From the IMG/VR virus record IMGVR_UViG_3300045971_000356, positions 62,001 to 126,000 of that record: a DNA stretch of 64,000 nucleotides. One strand, given 5' to 3'. Below the pieces are notes generated by a model that had not been told where the DNA came from, made no database searches, and worked only from the letters and a program-made list of their open reading frames with translations. Below, one piece after another: positions 8,204-16,230 of the stretch. Position 1 is the first letter of the stretch. Each line of letters starts with the position of its first letter. This DNA is from a virus. Both the position numbers and the translations under genes were made by a program.

Positions 8204-8794
8204 TATCTTGCATGTAAAATGTTTATGGTGAGATCTTATTCCGTTAGAAACTGAACACATTGATCCAGTGTCTAAATTGAAATCTCTGCATATTTGCGCT
8301 AAATTTTTAGTTACAATAACTTCCCCGCTTGGGGTTGTTACCTCATAATATCGTGCTTTACGCAATAAAAATTCAGGATCATTCCATTTATGTTTATTAC
8401 ATTGAACCATTTTATTTCGATATTCAGGATTTTGCCATTGCCTCTTACTTGCTTCGGATATCAACAATTTAGTTTGGGCAGCATGTGATGTATCTTTATG
8501 CGACCCACCTCGCGTGAGATTATATCCAGCAGTATGATGAGAATCAACAAACGTATTATACTCAGATATAAAATGTGGTTCCATTATGTTTAATGTGTGC
8601 CATTTATCGAGTGATTGATATAGGATGTCAAATTGAAAATTATTTATTCCATATTTTTGGATGGCTTGATATATTGCTTGCTTTCTCTTAGATCTTTTGT
8701 GATACAACATCCTCTTGGTATAGTTGCTGGTAAAACCAATGTAACTCTTATTGTTTAATAAGTTAGTTATCTTATAGATAGTATAAATATTCAT
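8192..8794 (-). CDS. GIY-YIG homing endonuclease
   Basis: 200 residues. The N-terminal domain has the GIY-YIG pair as IYKIT and SYIGFT (residues 5-21), followed by the conserved Arg (KRM), and E72 in the FISEY region. The C-terminal half carries DNA-binding segments, including a helix-turn-helix like NLAQICRDFNLDTGSMCSV. It resembles T4 Seg proteins. The gene is tail-to-tail with the lysin and overlaps its last 12 bases. Late box and structured leader upstream. Confidence 0.88.
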   Translation of the reverse strand: MNIYTIYKITNLLNNKSYIGFTSNYTKRMLYHKRSKRKQAIYQAIQKYGINNFQFDILYQSLDKWHTLNIMEPHFISEYNTFVDSHHTAGYNLTRGGSHKDTSHAAQTKLLISEASKRQWQNPEYRNKMVQCNKHKWNDPEFLLRKARYYEVTTPSGEVIVTKNLAQICRDFNLDTGSMCSVSNGIRSHHKHFTCKILTT

Positions 8795-8819
8795 GCTGAT
8801 TGTCCTTCACGACGTTAGA

Positions 8820-8849
8820 GTAGTTGGAACCGCCAAGTTCGCGAACTAC
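8820..8849 (-). promoter_or_regulatory. Hairpin leader of GIY-YIG endonuclease
   Basis: Outer stem GTAGTT/AACTAC enclosing GAAC/GTTC, in the leader between the reverse late box (8857-8864) and the ATG at 8794. The leader shares shape and several bases with that of the endonuclease at 50754-51563. Confidence 0.5.
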
Positions 8850-8856
8850 ATAAATA
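8849..8856 (+). promoter_or_regulatory. T4-type late promoter box, forward
   Basis: CATAAATA, forward half of a 16-base palindrome. It places +1 at about 8862-8864, on the GTG start of the next gene. Confidence 0.5.
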
Positions 8857-8864
8857 TATTTATG
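8857..8864 (-). promoter_or_regulatory. T4-type late promoter box, reverse
   Basis: Reverse half of the same palindrome (CATAAATA on the minus strand), driving the GIY-YIG gene. Confidence 0.5.
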
Positions 8865-9538
8865 TGTATCAATTATTTGGGAAAATTATAGTGGAAGTTT
8901 CCATTGGTGCCTTATACAAGGAAATGCTACGGCTGGCGGTAATAACGCCAGTTGGAGTTGAGTTTACTGTGGCAGAATTTACTAAGATTTTGCGGAATTA
9001 TTCCGCAACGTCTGAAGTAAGAGTAGTATCTGCCCGGCACTCCGAGGTTGATTTTAACCAAATCGTAATCACAGGCGAGTATGATCCGTTTGACGACGAG
9101 TCAGGCTTACCTGCAATTACAATTACAGTACATTACTCGCCAAAACAAAAAACTATCAAGTTTGCTGACATAGACTGGCCGCAAGTTTGTATAGATTTAA
9201 TTGAGTGTACTGGTCACGAGGTCATCCATCGTCAGCAGTACAGGAATCGTAATTTTGAAATTCCTGAGTTGATTTTTGCAAGTAGGAGCAAAGAGGGCAA
9301 AGCAAAAGAGATTCAAGAGTATCTCGGTAACGTTGACGAAATTGAAGCACACGGCTACAGCATAGCAGCAGAGGTATTTTTAAAGTACCAGCCTAAACGA
9401 CTCAATGTCACCAACGTAAAAGACAATCTTATCTTTAAAGCATACGTGGCTGCGTTTGGTAGAAATCACCACATAGTTAAAAAACTTATAAAATATTCAC
9501 TGACTTATTTTGAATTTCTACACGAGGGGAAAGTATAA
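8864..9538 (+). CDS. HExxH putative zinc metalloprotease-like protein
   Basis: 224 residues. A beta-rich N-terminal part is followed by LIECTGHEVIHRQQYRNR, containing HEVIH (HExxH zinc-binding motif). About 45 residues on, VDEIEAHGYSIAAEV could supply the third ligand. The family is not recognised, and activity (protein or DNA processing) is inferred from the motif only. The GTG start at 8864 coincides with the predicted late +1; GTG 8891 is an alternative. TAATG overlap with the next gene. Confidence 0.6.
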   Translation: MYQLFGKIIVEVSIGALYKEMLRLAVITPVGVEFTVAEFTKILRNYSATSEVRVVSARHSEVDFNQIVITGEYDPFDDESGLPAITITVHYSPKQKTIKFADIDWPQVCIDLIECTGHEVIHRQQYRNRNFEIPELIFASRSKEGKAKEIQEYLGNVDEIEAHGYSIAAEVFLKYQPKRLNVTNVKDNLIFKAYVAAFGRNHHIVKKLIKYSLTYFEFLHEGKV

Positions 9539-9801
9539 TGGGCAAGAACAAAAAAAGCAAAAAAGTGTTAGACAAAGTCGAAGAAGAGATTGAACAAATC
9601 ACTGACGCGATGGAAGAAGCAGACGGTGAGGGTTTTGATATTGGCGACGATGATTATGGCTTTATTTTGTCTAATGACGGAACCATTAAGGCGCTTATAC
9701 TGCCTCGTGAGTATTGCATAACACCTGAGTCGGTGTTAAAAATTTGCAAAGTGTTGGGAATTAAAGGGTTGGATGAACTGCAACCACAGTACATGCACTA
9801 A
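9538..9801 (+). CDS. Hypothetical acidic protein
   Basis: 87 residues. Lys-rich start (GKNKKSKKVLDK), then an acidic coiled segment (EEEIEQITDAMEEADGEG) and a small alpha/beta end (GTIKALILPREYCITPESVLKICKVLGI). Cotranscribed with the HExxH gene; similar short partners often sit next to virion genes, but no function is known. Confidence 0.55.
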   Translation: MGKNKKSKKVLDKVEEEIEQITDAMEEADGEGFDIGDDDYGFILSNDGTIKALILPREYCITPESVLKICKVLGIKGLDELQPQYMH

Positions 9802-10253
9802 ACGATTTGCGCCTGGTCAACTAACGGCGCAAGTAAGTTGAAATTAGTTCTTGCTTGCTCGTTGGACGACACAATTTTGTCCAGCCCAACATCGTGCCCA
9901 CCACCAGCGACACGATTCCTTACGTTACCAGCAGCAATGTGGGCATCTGTGCTTTTAAGGTACAGCAGCACATTGTAACCGTTTGCTTTGGCGGCAGCGA
10001 TTTTATTCTTCTGTGCTTGCAAGTTGGACGCAGTGGTTGGATGAGCCACGTTTTCTTTGTTTTTAAACGCAGTAAGCAGCATTGGCTTTATTGCGGAAAT
10101 CGCAGCAGACACACCAAGTTGACCTTTGATAGCGTCAACATCAACTAACTGATACGTTGAAAATTCTGGGTGGTGCTCGATAAAATAGTTCTTGCCTGAG
10201 CCAGCGCCACCGATTACGATTACAAATGTGGGATTTAAGTCTGTTGCTTGCAT
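9798..10253 (-). CDS. P-loop kinase, zeta-toxin/polynucleotide kinase-like
   Basis: 151 residues. Walker A GGAGSGKN (residues 15-22) follows the first strand FVIVIG, then DVDAIKG, typical of zeta-toxin/PNK-type small-molecule or nucleic-acid kinases. LLYLKSTDAHIAAGNVRNR is a plausible lid with arginines. In a phage with RNA ligase fragments it could act in RNA end repair, but this is inference. Last gene of the reverse operon, with its own late box just upstream. Confidence 0.65.
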   Translation of the reverse strand: MQATDLNPTFVIVIGGAGSGKNYFIEHHPEFSTYQLVDVDAIKGQLGVSAAISAIKPMLLTAFKNKENVAHPTTASNLQAQKNKIAAAKANGYNVLLYLKSTDAHIAAGNVRNRVAGGGHDVGLDKIVSSNEQARTNFNLLAPLVDQAQIV

Positions 10254-10257
10254 GCTG

Positions 10258-10265
10258 TATTTATG
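10258..10265 (-). promoter_or_regulatory. T4-type late promoter box
   Basis: CATAAATA on the minus strand 4 bases before the kinase ATG; predicted +1 lies at the start codon. Confidence 0.5.
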
Positions 10266-10467
10266 CCCACTTTAGCATAAACATCATCATGTCTTGCTCA
10301 CGGTCCCACGACAAAATAAAGAAGTCGCCCTTTTTGCGTATTTTTGGCAAATTGTATGGCCACGGCTCTGCTTTATCAATGGTATCTATTATTCGTTGCT
10401 GAATGGTAATCCACTCGTCTTTAGTTTTGAGACAACCATAGTTAAGTGTTTGCGGACTTCTACTCAT
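10261..10467 (-). CDS. Hypothetical protein
   Basis: 68 residues (MSRSPQTLNYGCLKTKDEW at the start, FILSWDREQDMMMFMLKWA at the end). ATGA overlap with the gene before it. Nothing diagnostic. Confidence 0.5.
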   Translation of the reverse strand: MSRSPQTLNYGCLKTKDEWITIQQRIIDTIDKAEPWPYNLPKIRKKGDFFILSWDREQDMMMFMLKWA

Positions 10468-10628
10468 GAATATTTCAACGTAAAAAATACTGCGTCACGC
10501 GCATCTTCAAACAAAACGTCGCACGTATCATCAAACCCGCTCCAATCCAGTCTGAATGAGCCACGAGCATACATACGCAACTGTGGACGAATTACTTCGT
10601 AGCGGTAAGGAAAAGTGACTTTAATCAT
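10464..10628 (-). CDS. Hypothetical protein
   Basis: 54 residues: MIKVTFPYRYEVIRPQL, then a Asp/Phe-rich second half (LDWSGFDDTCDVLFEDARDA). ATGA overlaps on both sides place it firmly inside the reverse operon. Confidence 0.5.
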   Translation of the reverse strand: MIKVTFPYRYEVIRPQLRMYARGSFRLDWSGFDDTCDVLFEDARDAVFFTLKYS

Positions 10629-10786
10629 TTGCGTACAGAATAAAAATCACAATAGCCAACTTTAGTCTCAGTTTGCTTTCTGTGCATTGCGGTGATACAC
10701 TGTGCTTCAGTCGCGAAGGAGTAAGTCTCAATCTTGGACGGAGACTCCCCACCGTTTACTAAAATGACAAGTGTAAGCAGCCACAT
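10625..10786 (-). CDS. Small exported-type protein
   Basis: 53 residues. Hydrophobic start MWLLTLVILVNGG, then TYSFATEAQCITAMH and VGYCDFYSVRK. Two cysteines and the TYS...C...VxC arrangement match the forward protein at 16227-16415, so the two are probably paralogues. ATGA overlap downstream. Confidence 0.5.
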   Translation of the reverse strand: MWLLTLVILVNGGESPSKIETYSFATEAQCITAMHRKQTETKVGYCDFYSVRK

Positions 10787-10788
10787 AT

Positions 10789-11127
10789 TTAGATGTAAAG
10801 TGCAGTGTTCAACGCTGGGACATAAGCGCGGATAATGTCGTTTTCACGAGCGTGGGCAGCAAGTTTACCGCGCACAATTTCCAGCAAGCCGTATGTAAAG
10901 TTTTCAGCGCCGTGTGTACGCAAAGCATCGCACAGGCCCCAAGCCTTGTTTTCGTTGCGAGCACGTTCAGCATGTTTTTGCATACGCACTTTAAGACGTT
11001 GTTTAACACTGCCAGAAGCAACAGTAAGGCCAACGTATTGCTCGCCAGTCACAACGCATGTAATCACGTAGATTGCATGACGACGGTCTGAGCGGGCTTT
11101 GCGTTTTGCTGTAATGTTTTGTTCCAT
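10789..11127 (-). CDS. GIY-YIG endonuclease-like protein
   Basis: 112 residues from ATG 11127: AIYVITCVVTGEQYVGLTV holds the GIY-YIG pair, followed by the Arg of VKQRLKVRMQKH and YGLLEIV. It is only a catalytic domain, with no DNA-binding tail. Unlike the other endonucleases here it heads an operon and has a sigma70 promoter whose +1 falls on its ATG, so it may be a resident early gene rather than a recent homing insert. Confidence 0.75.
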   Translation of the reverse strand: MEQNITAKRKARSDRRHAIYVITCVVTGEQYVGLTVASGSVKQRLKVRMQKHAERARNENKAWGLCDALRTHGAENFTYGLLEIVRGKLAAHARENDIIRAYVPALNTALYI

Positions 11128-11133
11128 GTGTAT

Positions 11134-11162
11134 ATTATAGCGCAGTTTCACACCGAAGTCAA
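11134..11162 (-). promoter_or_regulatory. Consensus sigma70 promoter (leaderless)
   Basis: Minus strand TTGACT, 17 bases, TATAAT. The ATG of the GIY-YIG gene begins 7 bases after the -10, so the mRNA should be leaderless. It drives the reverse operon to 9798. Confidence 0.75.
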
Positions 11163-11222
11163 CAGATTTCACCACATAAATGCGTGGTAACCCGTTGATT
11201 TCATTGATTATTTTAACGATTT

Positions 11223-11239
11223 TGCCTTATTTTAAGGCA
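11223..11239. repeat. Inverted repeat between divergent promoters
   Basis: TGCCTTA-TTT-TAAGGCA, 7-base perfect arms, between the reverse promoter at 11134 and the forward promoter at 11268. Possible operator or structure; function unknown. Confidence 0.35.
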
Positions 11240-11267
11240 GATTTGCTGTATTCTTGTGAAATAATGG

Positions 11268-11296
11268 TTGACAGTCAAGCATTTTGGTGTTATAAT
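11268..11296 (+). promoter_or_regulatory. Consensus sigma70 promoter, TTGACAGTCAA class
   Basis: TTGACA, 17 bases, TATAAT. The -35 region is the palindrome TTGACAGTCAA followed by GCATTTTGG, shared with promoters at 27117, 38069 and 39222 and nearly at 47608. Confidence 0.85.
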
Positions 11297-11321
11297 AACA
11301 GCATACGCAAAAGGAACTGAC

Positions 11322-11594
11322 ATGTTTTTAATCAAAGCCGGAACTGTTATTCAAGTTGAAATCCCCAAATCAGAACGTGGCCACTTTAACTGGGTGGGCT
11401 GGAGGCCGTACACCACCAAAGAGGACAAGATTTACGACAAAGAAGAAGTTTGGGACGCAGTTTCAGTCCACAACGACGGCTGGGAAATCCCTGCTTGGAT
11501 TGTCCGCAATGTCACAGAACACGGCAACGTGGTGATCAAACGTGCTGGCAAGTATGCGATGTGTAAGCCCGCACAAATCGAGTTTTTGGACTAA
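11322..11594 (+). CDS. Hypothetical early protein
   Basis: 90 residues from ATG 11322 (AAAAGGAAC site). Segments FLIKAGTVIQVEIP and GWRPYTTKEDKIYDKEEVWD suggest a small beta-barrel. First gene after a strong promoter. Unknown function. Confidence 0.6.
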   Translation: MFLIKAGTVIQVEIPKSERGHFNWVGWRPYTTKEDKIYDKEEVWDAVSVHNDGWEIPAWIVRNVTEHGNVVIKRAGKYAMCKPAQIEFLD

Positions 11595-11607
11595 CAAAGG
11601 AAGAATA

Positions 11608-11778
11608 ATGGCACAAGTATTGCCGCAAGTATATGGAAAATGGGACTTGCCAGAGACCGTTGAAAACGCCTTCGCCAAAGTAGTGGCAGGCGAATGGTCA
11701 CTTGCCCGCTTTGCTGCTTGGGTCTCTCAAGTTGAATTGGAAGAGTATCGCCGCGCCACCGCTGACGAGAGCATGTAA
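11608..11778 (+). CDS. Hypothetical protein
   Basis: 56 residues (MAQVLPQVYGKWDLPETV) with an AAAGGAAG site. The end (AGEWSLARFAAWVSQVELEEY) is related to the gene at 42178, which has VRSGEWGVEHFTQWAEDRL, so both share a short helical GEW-x-x-x-x-F-x-x-W motif. Confidence 0.55.
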   Translation: MAQVLPQVYGKWDLPETVENAFAKVVAGEWSLARFAAWVSQVELEEYRRATADESM

Positions 11779-11781
11779 GGC

Positions 11782-11810
11782 TTGACAATAACCAAAGGTG
11801 AGTGTACAAT
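11782..11810 (+). promoter_or_regulatory. sigma70-type promoter for rIIA
   Basis: TTGACA, 17 bases, TACAAT; predicted +1 about 11817, 75 bases before the rIIA ATG. Confidence 0.65.
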
Positions 11811-11888
11811 ATGCTTCACTTAACATTAATCGTGACCATTGAGTTGGCACTTATCGCGTTAACACTTTTAACAGCAGCAATAGAGTAA
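11811..11888 (+). CDS. Possible 25-residue hydrophobic peptide
   Basis: MLHLTLIVTIELALIALTLL... is a clean transmembrane-like peptide ending just before rIIA. Its ATG abuts the -10 box, so it could only be made from transcripts that start upstream. Speculative. Confidence 0.25.
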   Translation: MLHLTLIVTIELALIALTLLTAAIE

Positions 11889-11891
11889 ACT

Positions 11892-14126
11892 ATGATTTTA
11901 AACAACAAACCGCAAAACGAAGCAATCTTGTCCAACGTAAACGAGATTGGCGAGTTCCGCATTCGCAACTCTGCTAAAGCATTTAGCATCCTGAGTTCCA
12001 GTTTGTACGCAAACAAAATCCGCGCCATCGTGCGTGAGTTGAGCTGCAACGCAGTTGACTCGCATAAAGCAGCAGGCAAGGAAGCAACGCCTTTTGATGT
12101 TCATCTGCCAAACCAACTTGAACCTTGGTTTAGCATTCGCGACTACGGCGTGGGCTTGTCACATAAGCAAGTGACGGAAATCTACACCACCTACTTTGAG
12201 TCCACTAAGACTGGCAGCAACGATTTCATCGGCGCACTTGGCCTTGGCAGCAAGACTCCATTCGCTTACACGGATAACTTTACTGTGACTGCGGTTAAAG
12301 ACGGCATCCGCGGCGTGTACTCTGCGTTTATCAATGAGCAAGGCGTTCCAAGCATTGCGTTGATGATGAGCGAAGAAAGCACTGATCCAAACGGCGTTGA
12401 AGTCAAGTTTTCCGTCAACGGGTACAGCGACTTTGACCGCTTCATTACTGAAGCCCGCAACGTTTACTCACACTTTAGTCTGCGCCCTGTAGTTAGCGGC
12501 GGCCTGCGCACATTTTCTTTCCTTGACGTCAAGTACAAGGAAAAAGACATTGTGCCTGGCGTACATTACATTTCAAGCGAAAATCGGTACGATAATAATT
12601 CGTATGCTGTAATGGGCAATATCGCTTACCCAATCGCTATCCCTGACGCTGACAAAGAACTTGGCACATTGTCTGAGTTGCTGAAATGCGGTCTTGAAAT
12701 CCACTTTGGCATTGGCGAACTGGACTTCCAAGCGTCACGTGAAGGCTTGTCCTACATTCCAATCACGGTGAAGAACATCAAGACAAAACTTCAACAACTG
12801 AATGCTCAACTTGCTGTACACATTGCTGAAGCAGCAGACAAGATTCCAAACTTGTGGGAACGGCTGTACTATTTGCAAAAGATGGACAACGAGCGTTTGT
12901 TTAAGGCTGCGGTTGGAAAGTATGTCGCTGACACAAAGTTTCCGCTGATCCCAAAAGTAAACGCCCACATGAACACGTTAAAGTTCACGTTGATGGTAAG
13001 CGAACTTGAGAAAAAGTACAACATCAAGATGAGCGGGTTCAATAAAAACCGCCACACCGTTAGCCTTAAACAGATCAAAGAAACGTCTGTCTCCACCGGC
13101 AAAAAGCAAACAAACGGGACGCCTGAATATAAGCCAGCGTTTGAGATTCATCCTCAATCACACATTCGCTTTGTGTTGGGTGATACCAATGGTTGTATTT
13201 CGCGGACTAAGCACCACTTTTCAACAAGCATGAAAAACAGTGGCACAGACGACCAAGTGTCTGTGTTTGTTATTAGTGCAGTTGACAAGAAGAAACCTGT
13301 CAAGTTTGCTGCACTGATGAAAGACTTGCTGAGCCCGCCTAAAAAGCAGATTCTCAAGACGTCAGACATGGCAGAAAAGCCTCGTGCTGGTTCTAAAGTT
13401 AGCGGCAAAAATGTGACAATCATGAAGGCAGCACGCCGCAATGAAAACGGTGGTTACTACAACCGCCGTAATGCGTACGACATGGTTTGGCGCGATGCTG
13501 GCACTGCTGACAAGTTGGACGCAAAGCAACAATATTACTACATTGAGATGAGCGGCTTCAAAATGTTGTCCGCCAAAATGAACTCAATGGGCCTTGACAA
13601 CTTTGTGGAAGCAGTAGGTAACAGCGGCATTAAATCGCTGCAAAATCTGAAACTGTACGGCGTTCGCAAAACTGACATCGAATACATCAAAGCGCAGAAA
13701 AACTGGGTGAACGCTGAAACGTTTGTTACACAGGTTTTGGAGAATCTGAGCGATGAGATTTTGATGGGATTGGCTGCAAAAACACTTGACAATTACGCAT
13801 CGTTCAAGTACACTGAAAAAGTAGCAAGTAACATCATTGATCCCGCAAGCCCATATTTGGTGTTTGCTAACAAGATCAAGGATGTGACCGCAGTTCAGTA
13901 TCACGACAATTACTTTGAACGGTTGGTTGCTCACTGGGCACCAAACATGAAGAACACGCCAAAGTCAATGGCGGCGAAATTGGAAAGCGAATGCAAAGCG
14001 TTGAACAGAGTGTATCCGTTGATGTCGCAGATGAACAATTGGCGCGGTAGGATGGATAAAGAAATAGCGCAGTACATCAATTTGATTGATGCTGCCAAGA
14101 GTGTAGATGAAGAAACGAGAATTTAA
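11892..14126 (+). CDS. rIIA: rIIA-like protein (GHKL ATPase)
   Basis: 744 residues, close to T4 rIIA (725). The N-terminal GHKL ATPase domain shows the N box IVRELSCNAVDS (E49, N53), the G1 box IRDYGVGLS (DxGxG at 84-88) and the lid GALGLGSKTPFAY (114-126). T4 rIIA is membrane-associated, controls lysis inhibition and protects against the RexAB exclusion system; its biochemical role is still unclear. Here it sits with rIIB, separated by two small genes rather than directly adjacent. TAATG-type overlap with the next gene. Confidence 0.88.
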   Translation: MILNNKPQNEAILSNVNEIGEFRIRNSAKAFSILSSSLYANKIRAIVRELSCNAVDSHKAAGKEATPFDVHLPNQLEPWFSIRDYGVGLSHKQVTEIYTTYFESTKTGSNDFIGALGLGSKTPFAYTDNFTVTAVKDGIRGVYSAFINEQGVPSIALMMSEESTDPNGVEVKFSVNGYSDFDRFITEARNVYSHFSLRPVVSGGLRTFSFLDVKYKEKDIVPGVHYISSENRYDNNSYAVMGNIAYPIAIPDADKELGTLSELLKCGLEIHFGIGELDFQASREGLSYIPITVKNIKTKLQQLNAQLAVHIAEAADKIPNLWERLYYLQKMDNERLFKAAVGKYVADTKFPLIPKVNAHMNTLKFTLMVSELEKKYNIKMSGFNKNRHTVSLKQIKETSVSTGKKQTNGTPEYKPAFEIHPQSHIRFVLGDTNGCISRTKHHFSTSMKNSGTDDQVSVFVISAVDKKKPVKFAALMKDLLSPPKKQILKTSDMAEKPRAGSKVSGKNVTIMKAARRNENGGYYNRRNAYDMVWRDAGTADKLDAKQQYYYIEMSGFKMLSAKMNSMGLDNFVEAVGNSGIKSLQNLKLYGVRKTDIEYIKAQKNWVNAETFVTQVLENLSDEILMGLAAKTLDNYASFKYTEKVASNIIDPASPYLVFANKIKDVTAVQYHDNYFERLVAHWAPNMKNTPKSMAAKLESECKALNRVYPLMSQMNNWRGRMDKEIAQYINLIDAAKSVDEETRI

Positions 14127-14305
14127 TGAAAAAAGTAAATGAATTGGACACAAAGTCAACTGATCCAGTTGATGATGGCATAATTGAGTCTGATCTGCCA
14201 ATTGAAGAACAGATTGCACTGATGCAAGATGCACTTGCTGCTCTTGAGCGGATGCGAATCCGGCACGAAAAAAGGGACGCAGAAAGGGCACGAAAAAATG
14301 GTTAA
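14126..14305 (+). CDS. Small coiled-coil protein
   Basis: 59 residues from an ATG overlapping the rIIA stop. Acidic first half, then a charged helix (EEQIALMQDALAALERMRIR) rich in Glu/Arg. It lies inside the rIIA-rIIB operon. Unknown function. Confidence 0.5.
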   Translation: MKKVNELDTKSTDPVDDGIIESDLPIEEQIALMQDALAALERMRIRHEKRDAERARKNG

Positions 14306-14576
14306 ATTGGCAGAGATCAACATAGATCCAGTGCAACGAACATTGGATTATTTGATTAGCAATTTAGCAGTATTTGTTGAGCAAGAATATGATCGCTTTT
14401 ATCAAGAGTCCAAAGGATTTAGCCTCACTGTTGAGGATATTCTCAGTACAGATGAAATTGCAGATGAAATCAATGACTTAAATAACACATTTGCTGCTGT
14501 AAAAGTGAGATTTTCGCCGCATCACCAAACATACAGATTAGTAGTTTACATGCTCAACTACTTGAAAAATTCTTAG
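14298..14576 (+). CDS. Hypothetical protein
   Basis: 92 residues from ATG 14298, overlapping the previous gene by 8 bases. Mostly helical N-terminus (DPVQRTLDYLISNLAVFVEQEYDRF) and strands at the end (AAVKVRFSPHHQTYRLVVYM). Confidence 0.5.
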   Translation: MVKLAEINIDPVQRTLDYLISNLAVFVEQEYDRFYQESKGFSLTVEDILSTDEIADEINDLNNTFAAVKVRFSPHHQTYRLVVYMLNYLKNS

Positions 14577-14603
14577 AGCAGTTTATTTTTAAAGGAAAAA
14601 ATC

Positions 14604-15509
14604 ATGTCATATCCGTACATTATCCAAGGTGGCAATCTTGTTGTCGTTATCGGCAACGTGCCACACACTGTGAGCAAAACGCACATCACATACGACAAAT
14701 TGGTTGCGGCTATCAAAGCAAGCGACTGGGACGCGGTTAAAGATTTGATCGAGCCCAAGAAAGTTGTGCTGAAGTTTGCTGAAGGCAACGTTAGCATCGA
14801 AGGCGATGAGTTCTTGTGGCGCGGTCAGCCAATGGACAATTCCTTGTCACGGCGTATGATTGAAATGCTAAAAGAAGGTTTCCCGATCACTCCGATGGTT
14901 AACTTTATGCATAACTTGATGGCCAACCCAAGCAAGCGGGCAGTAACTGAACTGTATGGTTTCTTGGAAAAGAGCAATTTGCCAATCACGCCAGATGGAC
15001 ACTTCCTTGCTTACAAGAAAGTCCGTGCTGATTACCTTGACTGCCACAGCCGCACGATGGACAATAGTGTTGGACAAGTTGTGTCAATGGAGCGTAATGC
15101 GGTAGATGACGACAAAGATCGCACTTGCTCAGCAGGCCTGCACTTTTGCAGCATTAGCTACTTGTCAAGTTTTGGCGGCGAGCGCACAATGATCTTGAAG
15201 ATCAATCCGCGTGACGTTGTTAGCATCCCGAGTGATTACAACGACGCGAAGGGTCGTGCATGCTCTTACACTGTTATTGGTGAACTTGATGCTGCACCTG
15301 ACACTGCGTTTGACAAGCCAGTGCAAAGTAACGCAAAGGTTGTGAAGCCTGGTGCTTGGCCGTTCCCTAAGGGCGGTGATGAGCCTCAAGTTTCAACGGC
15401 AAGTGGTCACCCGCTGTCAATGACGCCAAATGCGATCCGTAAACGTGCTGCCCGTGCTGCTAAAAAGGCGGCGGCATCACAGTATAACGCACAGTTCCGC
15501 AGTTTTTAA
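14604..15509 (+). CDS. rIIB: rIIB-like protein
   Basis: 301 residues, similar to T4 rIIB length (312). Family features: GGNLVVVIGNVPHTVSKTH at the start, ITYDKLVAAIKASDWDAVKDLI, GFPITPMVNFMHNLMANPSKRAV, and the TPDGHFLAYKKVR...D and CSAGLHFCSISYL motifs. The C-terminal MTPNAIRKRAARAAKKAAA is a basic helix. Partner of rIIA in lysis inhibition and exclusion resistance. AAAGGAAAAA site. Followed by a hairpin terminator. Confidence 0.85.
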   Translation: MSYPYIIQGGNLVVVIGNVPHTVSKTHITYDKLVAAIKASDWDAVKDLIEPKKVVLKFAEGNVSIEGDEFLWRGQPMDNSLSRRMIEMLKEGFPITPMVNFMHNLMANPSKRAVTELYGFLEKSNLPITPDGHFLAYKKVRADYLDCHSRTMDNSVGQVVSMERNAVDDDKDRTCSAGLHFCSISYLSSFGGERTMILKINPRDVVSIPSDYNDAKGRACSYTVIGELDAAPDTAFDKPVQSNAKVVKPGAWPFPKGGDEPQVSTASGHPLSMTPNAIRKRAARAAKKAAASQYNAQFRSF

Positions 15510-15534
15510 CGCGAAATCGTAAGAAAACAACACA

Positions 15535-15559
15535 GAAACCTCAGAAAACCTGGGGTTTC
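15535..15559 (+). terminator. Hairpin terminator after rIIB
   Basis: 10-base stem GAAACCTCAG/CTGGGGTTTC with one G-U pair and a 5-base loop, followed by a modest pyrimidine tract. It separates the rII operon from the promoter at 15574. Confidence 0.6.
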
Positions 15560-15573
15560 TTCACGATTTCTTG

Positions 15574-15602
15574 TTGACAATCGTGCGTTTCTACGCTATA
15601 AT
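15574..15602 (+). promoter_or_regulatory. Consensus sigma70 promoter
   Basis: TTGACA, 17 bases, TATAAT with GCTATAATACAGCATA around the start. It heads the 15.6-20.9 kb small-gene operon. Confidence 0.85.
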
Positions 15603-15632
15603 ACAGCATACACAGAAACACTGGAGTTTTAC

Positions 15633-16001
15633 ATGTTTACAGTTAAAGTTGGCGACGAAGTTGGTACAGTTTGGTCCAGCTCGCATAGCTATTTCACTGC
15701 CAGCATTTACACGGTTACCAAGATTAACGGCCACGGCCACATTTACTTGTCCAACGGCGACGTTTACGACAAGCATGGTGACAAGCGTAGCCTGAAGTCA
15801 ACACACGGTAGCTGCATGCGTTTGGTTGAAGCCAAACTTGTTCGCGAAGAAAAAGTGCGCCACGAAGAAAATCAACGCCTGCGTGGCATTGTGTCGTCCA
15901 TTACTGCCAAACTGTCTGGCATGGGTAATAGCTACTCAGGTTATATTCGTGTTACTGCTGAAGACAAAGCAGAACTGATTGCGCTGGTGAATACACTGTA
16001 A
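15633..16001 (+). CDS. Hypothetical early protein
   Basis: 122 residues. The N-terminal half looks like a small beta-barrel (FTVKVGDEVGTVWSSSHSYF, SIYTVTKINGHGHIYLSNGDVY); the C-terminal half is helical. CTGGAG site 9 bases before the ATG. Unknown role; first gene of the operon. Confidence 0.6.
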   Translation: MFTVKVGDEVGTVWSSSHSYFTASIYTVTKINGHGHIYLSNGDVYDKHGDKRSLKSTHGSCMRLVEAKLVREEKVRHEENQRLRGIVSSITAKLSGMGNSYSGYIRVTAEDKAELIALVNTL

Positions 16002-16017
16002 TTTAAAGGAAAGCAAA

Positions 16018-16230
16018 ATGAACGAACGAATTTGGGATCTTTTTAAACAATCTGGCATCGACATCGGTGAAGATCAGGAAAGTAATATTGAAAAGTTCGC
16101 CGAACTGATTGTGCGCGAATGTAAAGCATCTATTGAGAAAACAATCGACCTCTCTTGCACAACAGATGATGAGAAAATGGGTTGCGAATTTGCCATTACT
16201 AATCTATTGGAACATTTCGGAGTTGAATGA
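16018..16230 (+). CDS. MNERI-family small protein 1
   Basis: 70 residues. MNERIWDLFKQSGIDIG, KFAELIVRECKASIEK and the terminal HFGVE define a family present in up to seven copies here (16018, 16582, 16824, 20336, 20551, 21924 and, more loosely, 21527). All have an N-terminal helix, a central [KR]-[FL]-AELI[VI]-x-EC helix and an FGV end. No function known; probably interaction modules. Confidence 0.65.
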   Translation: MNERIWDLFKQSGIDIGEDQESNIEKFAELIVRECKASIEKTIDLSCTTDDEKMGCEFAITNLLEHFGVE

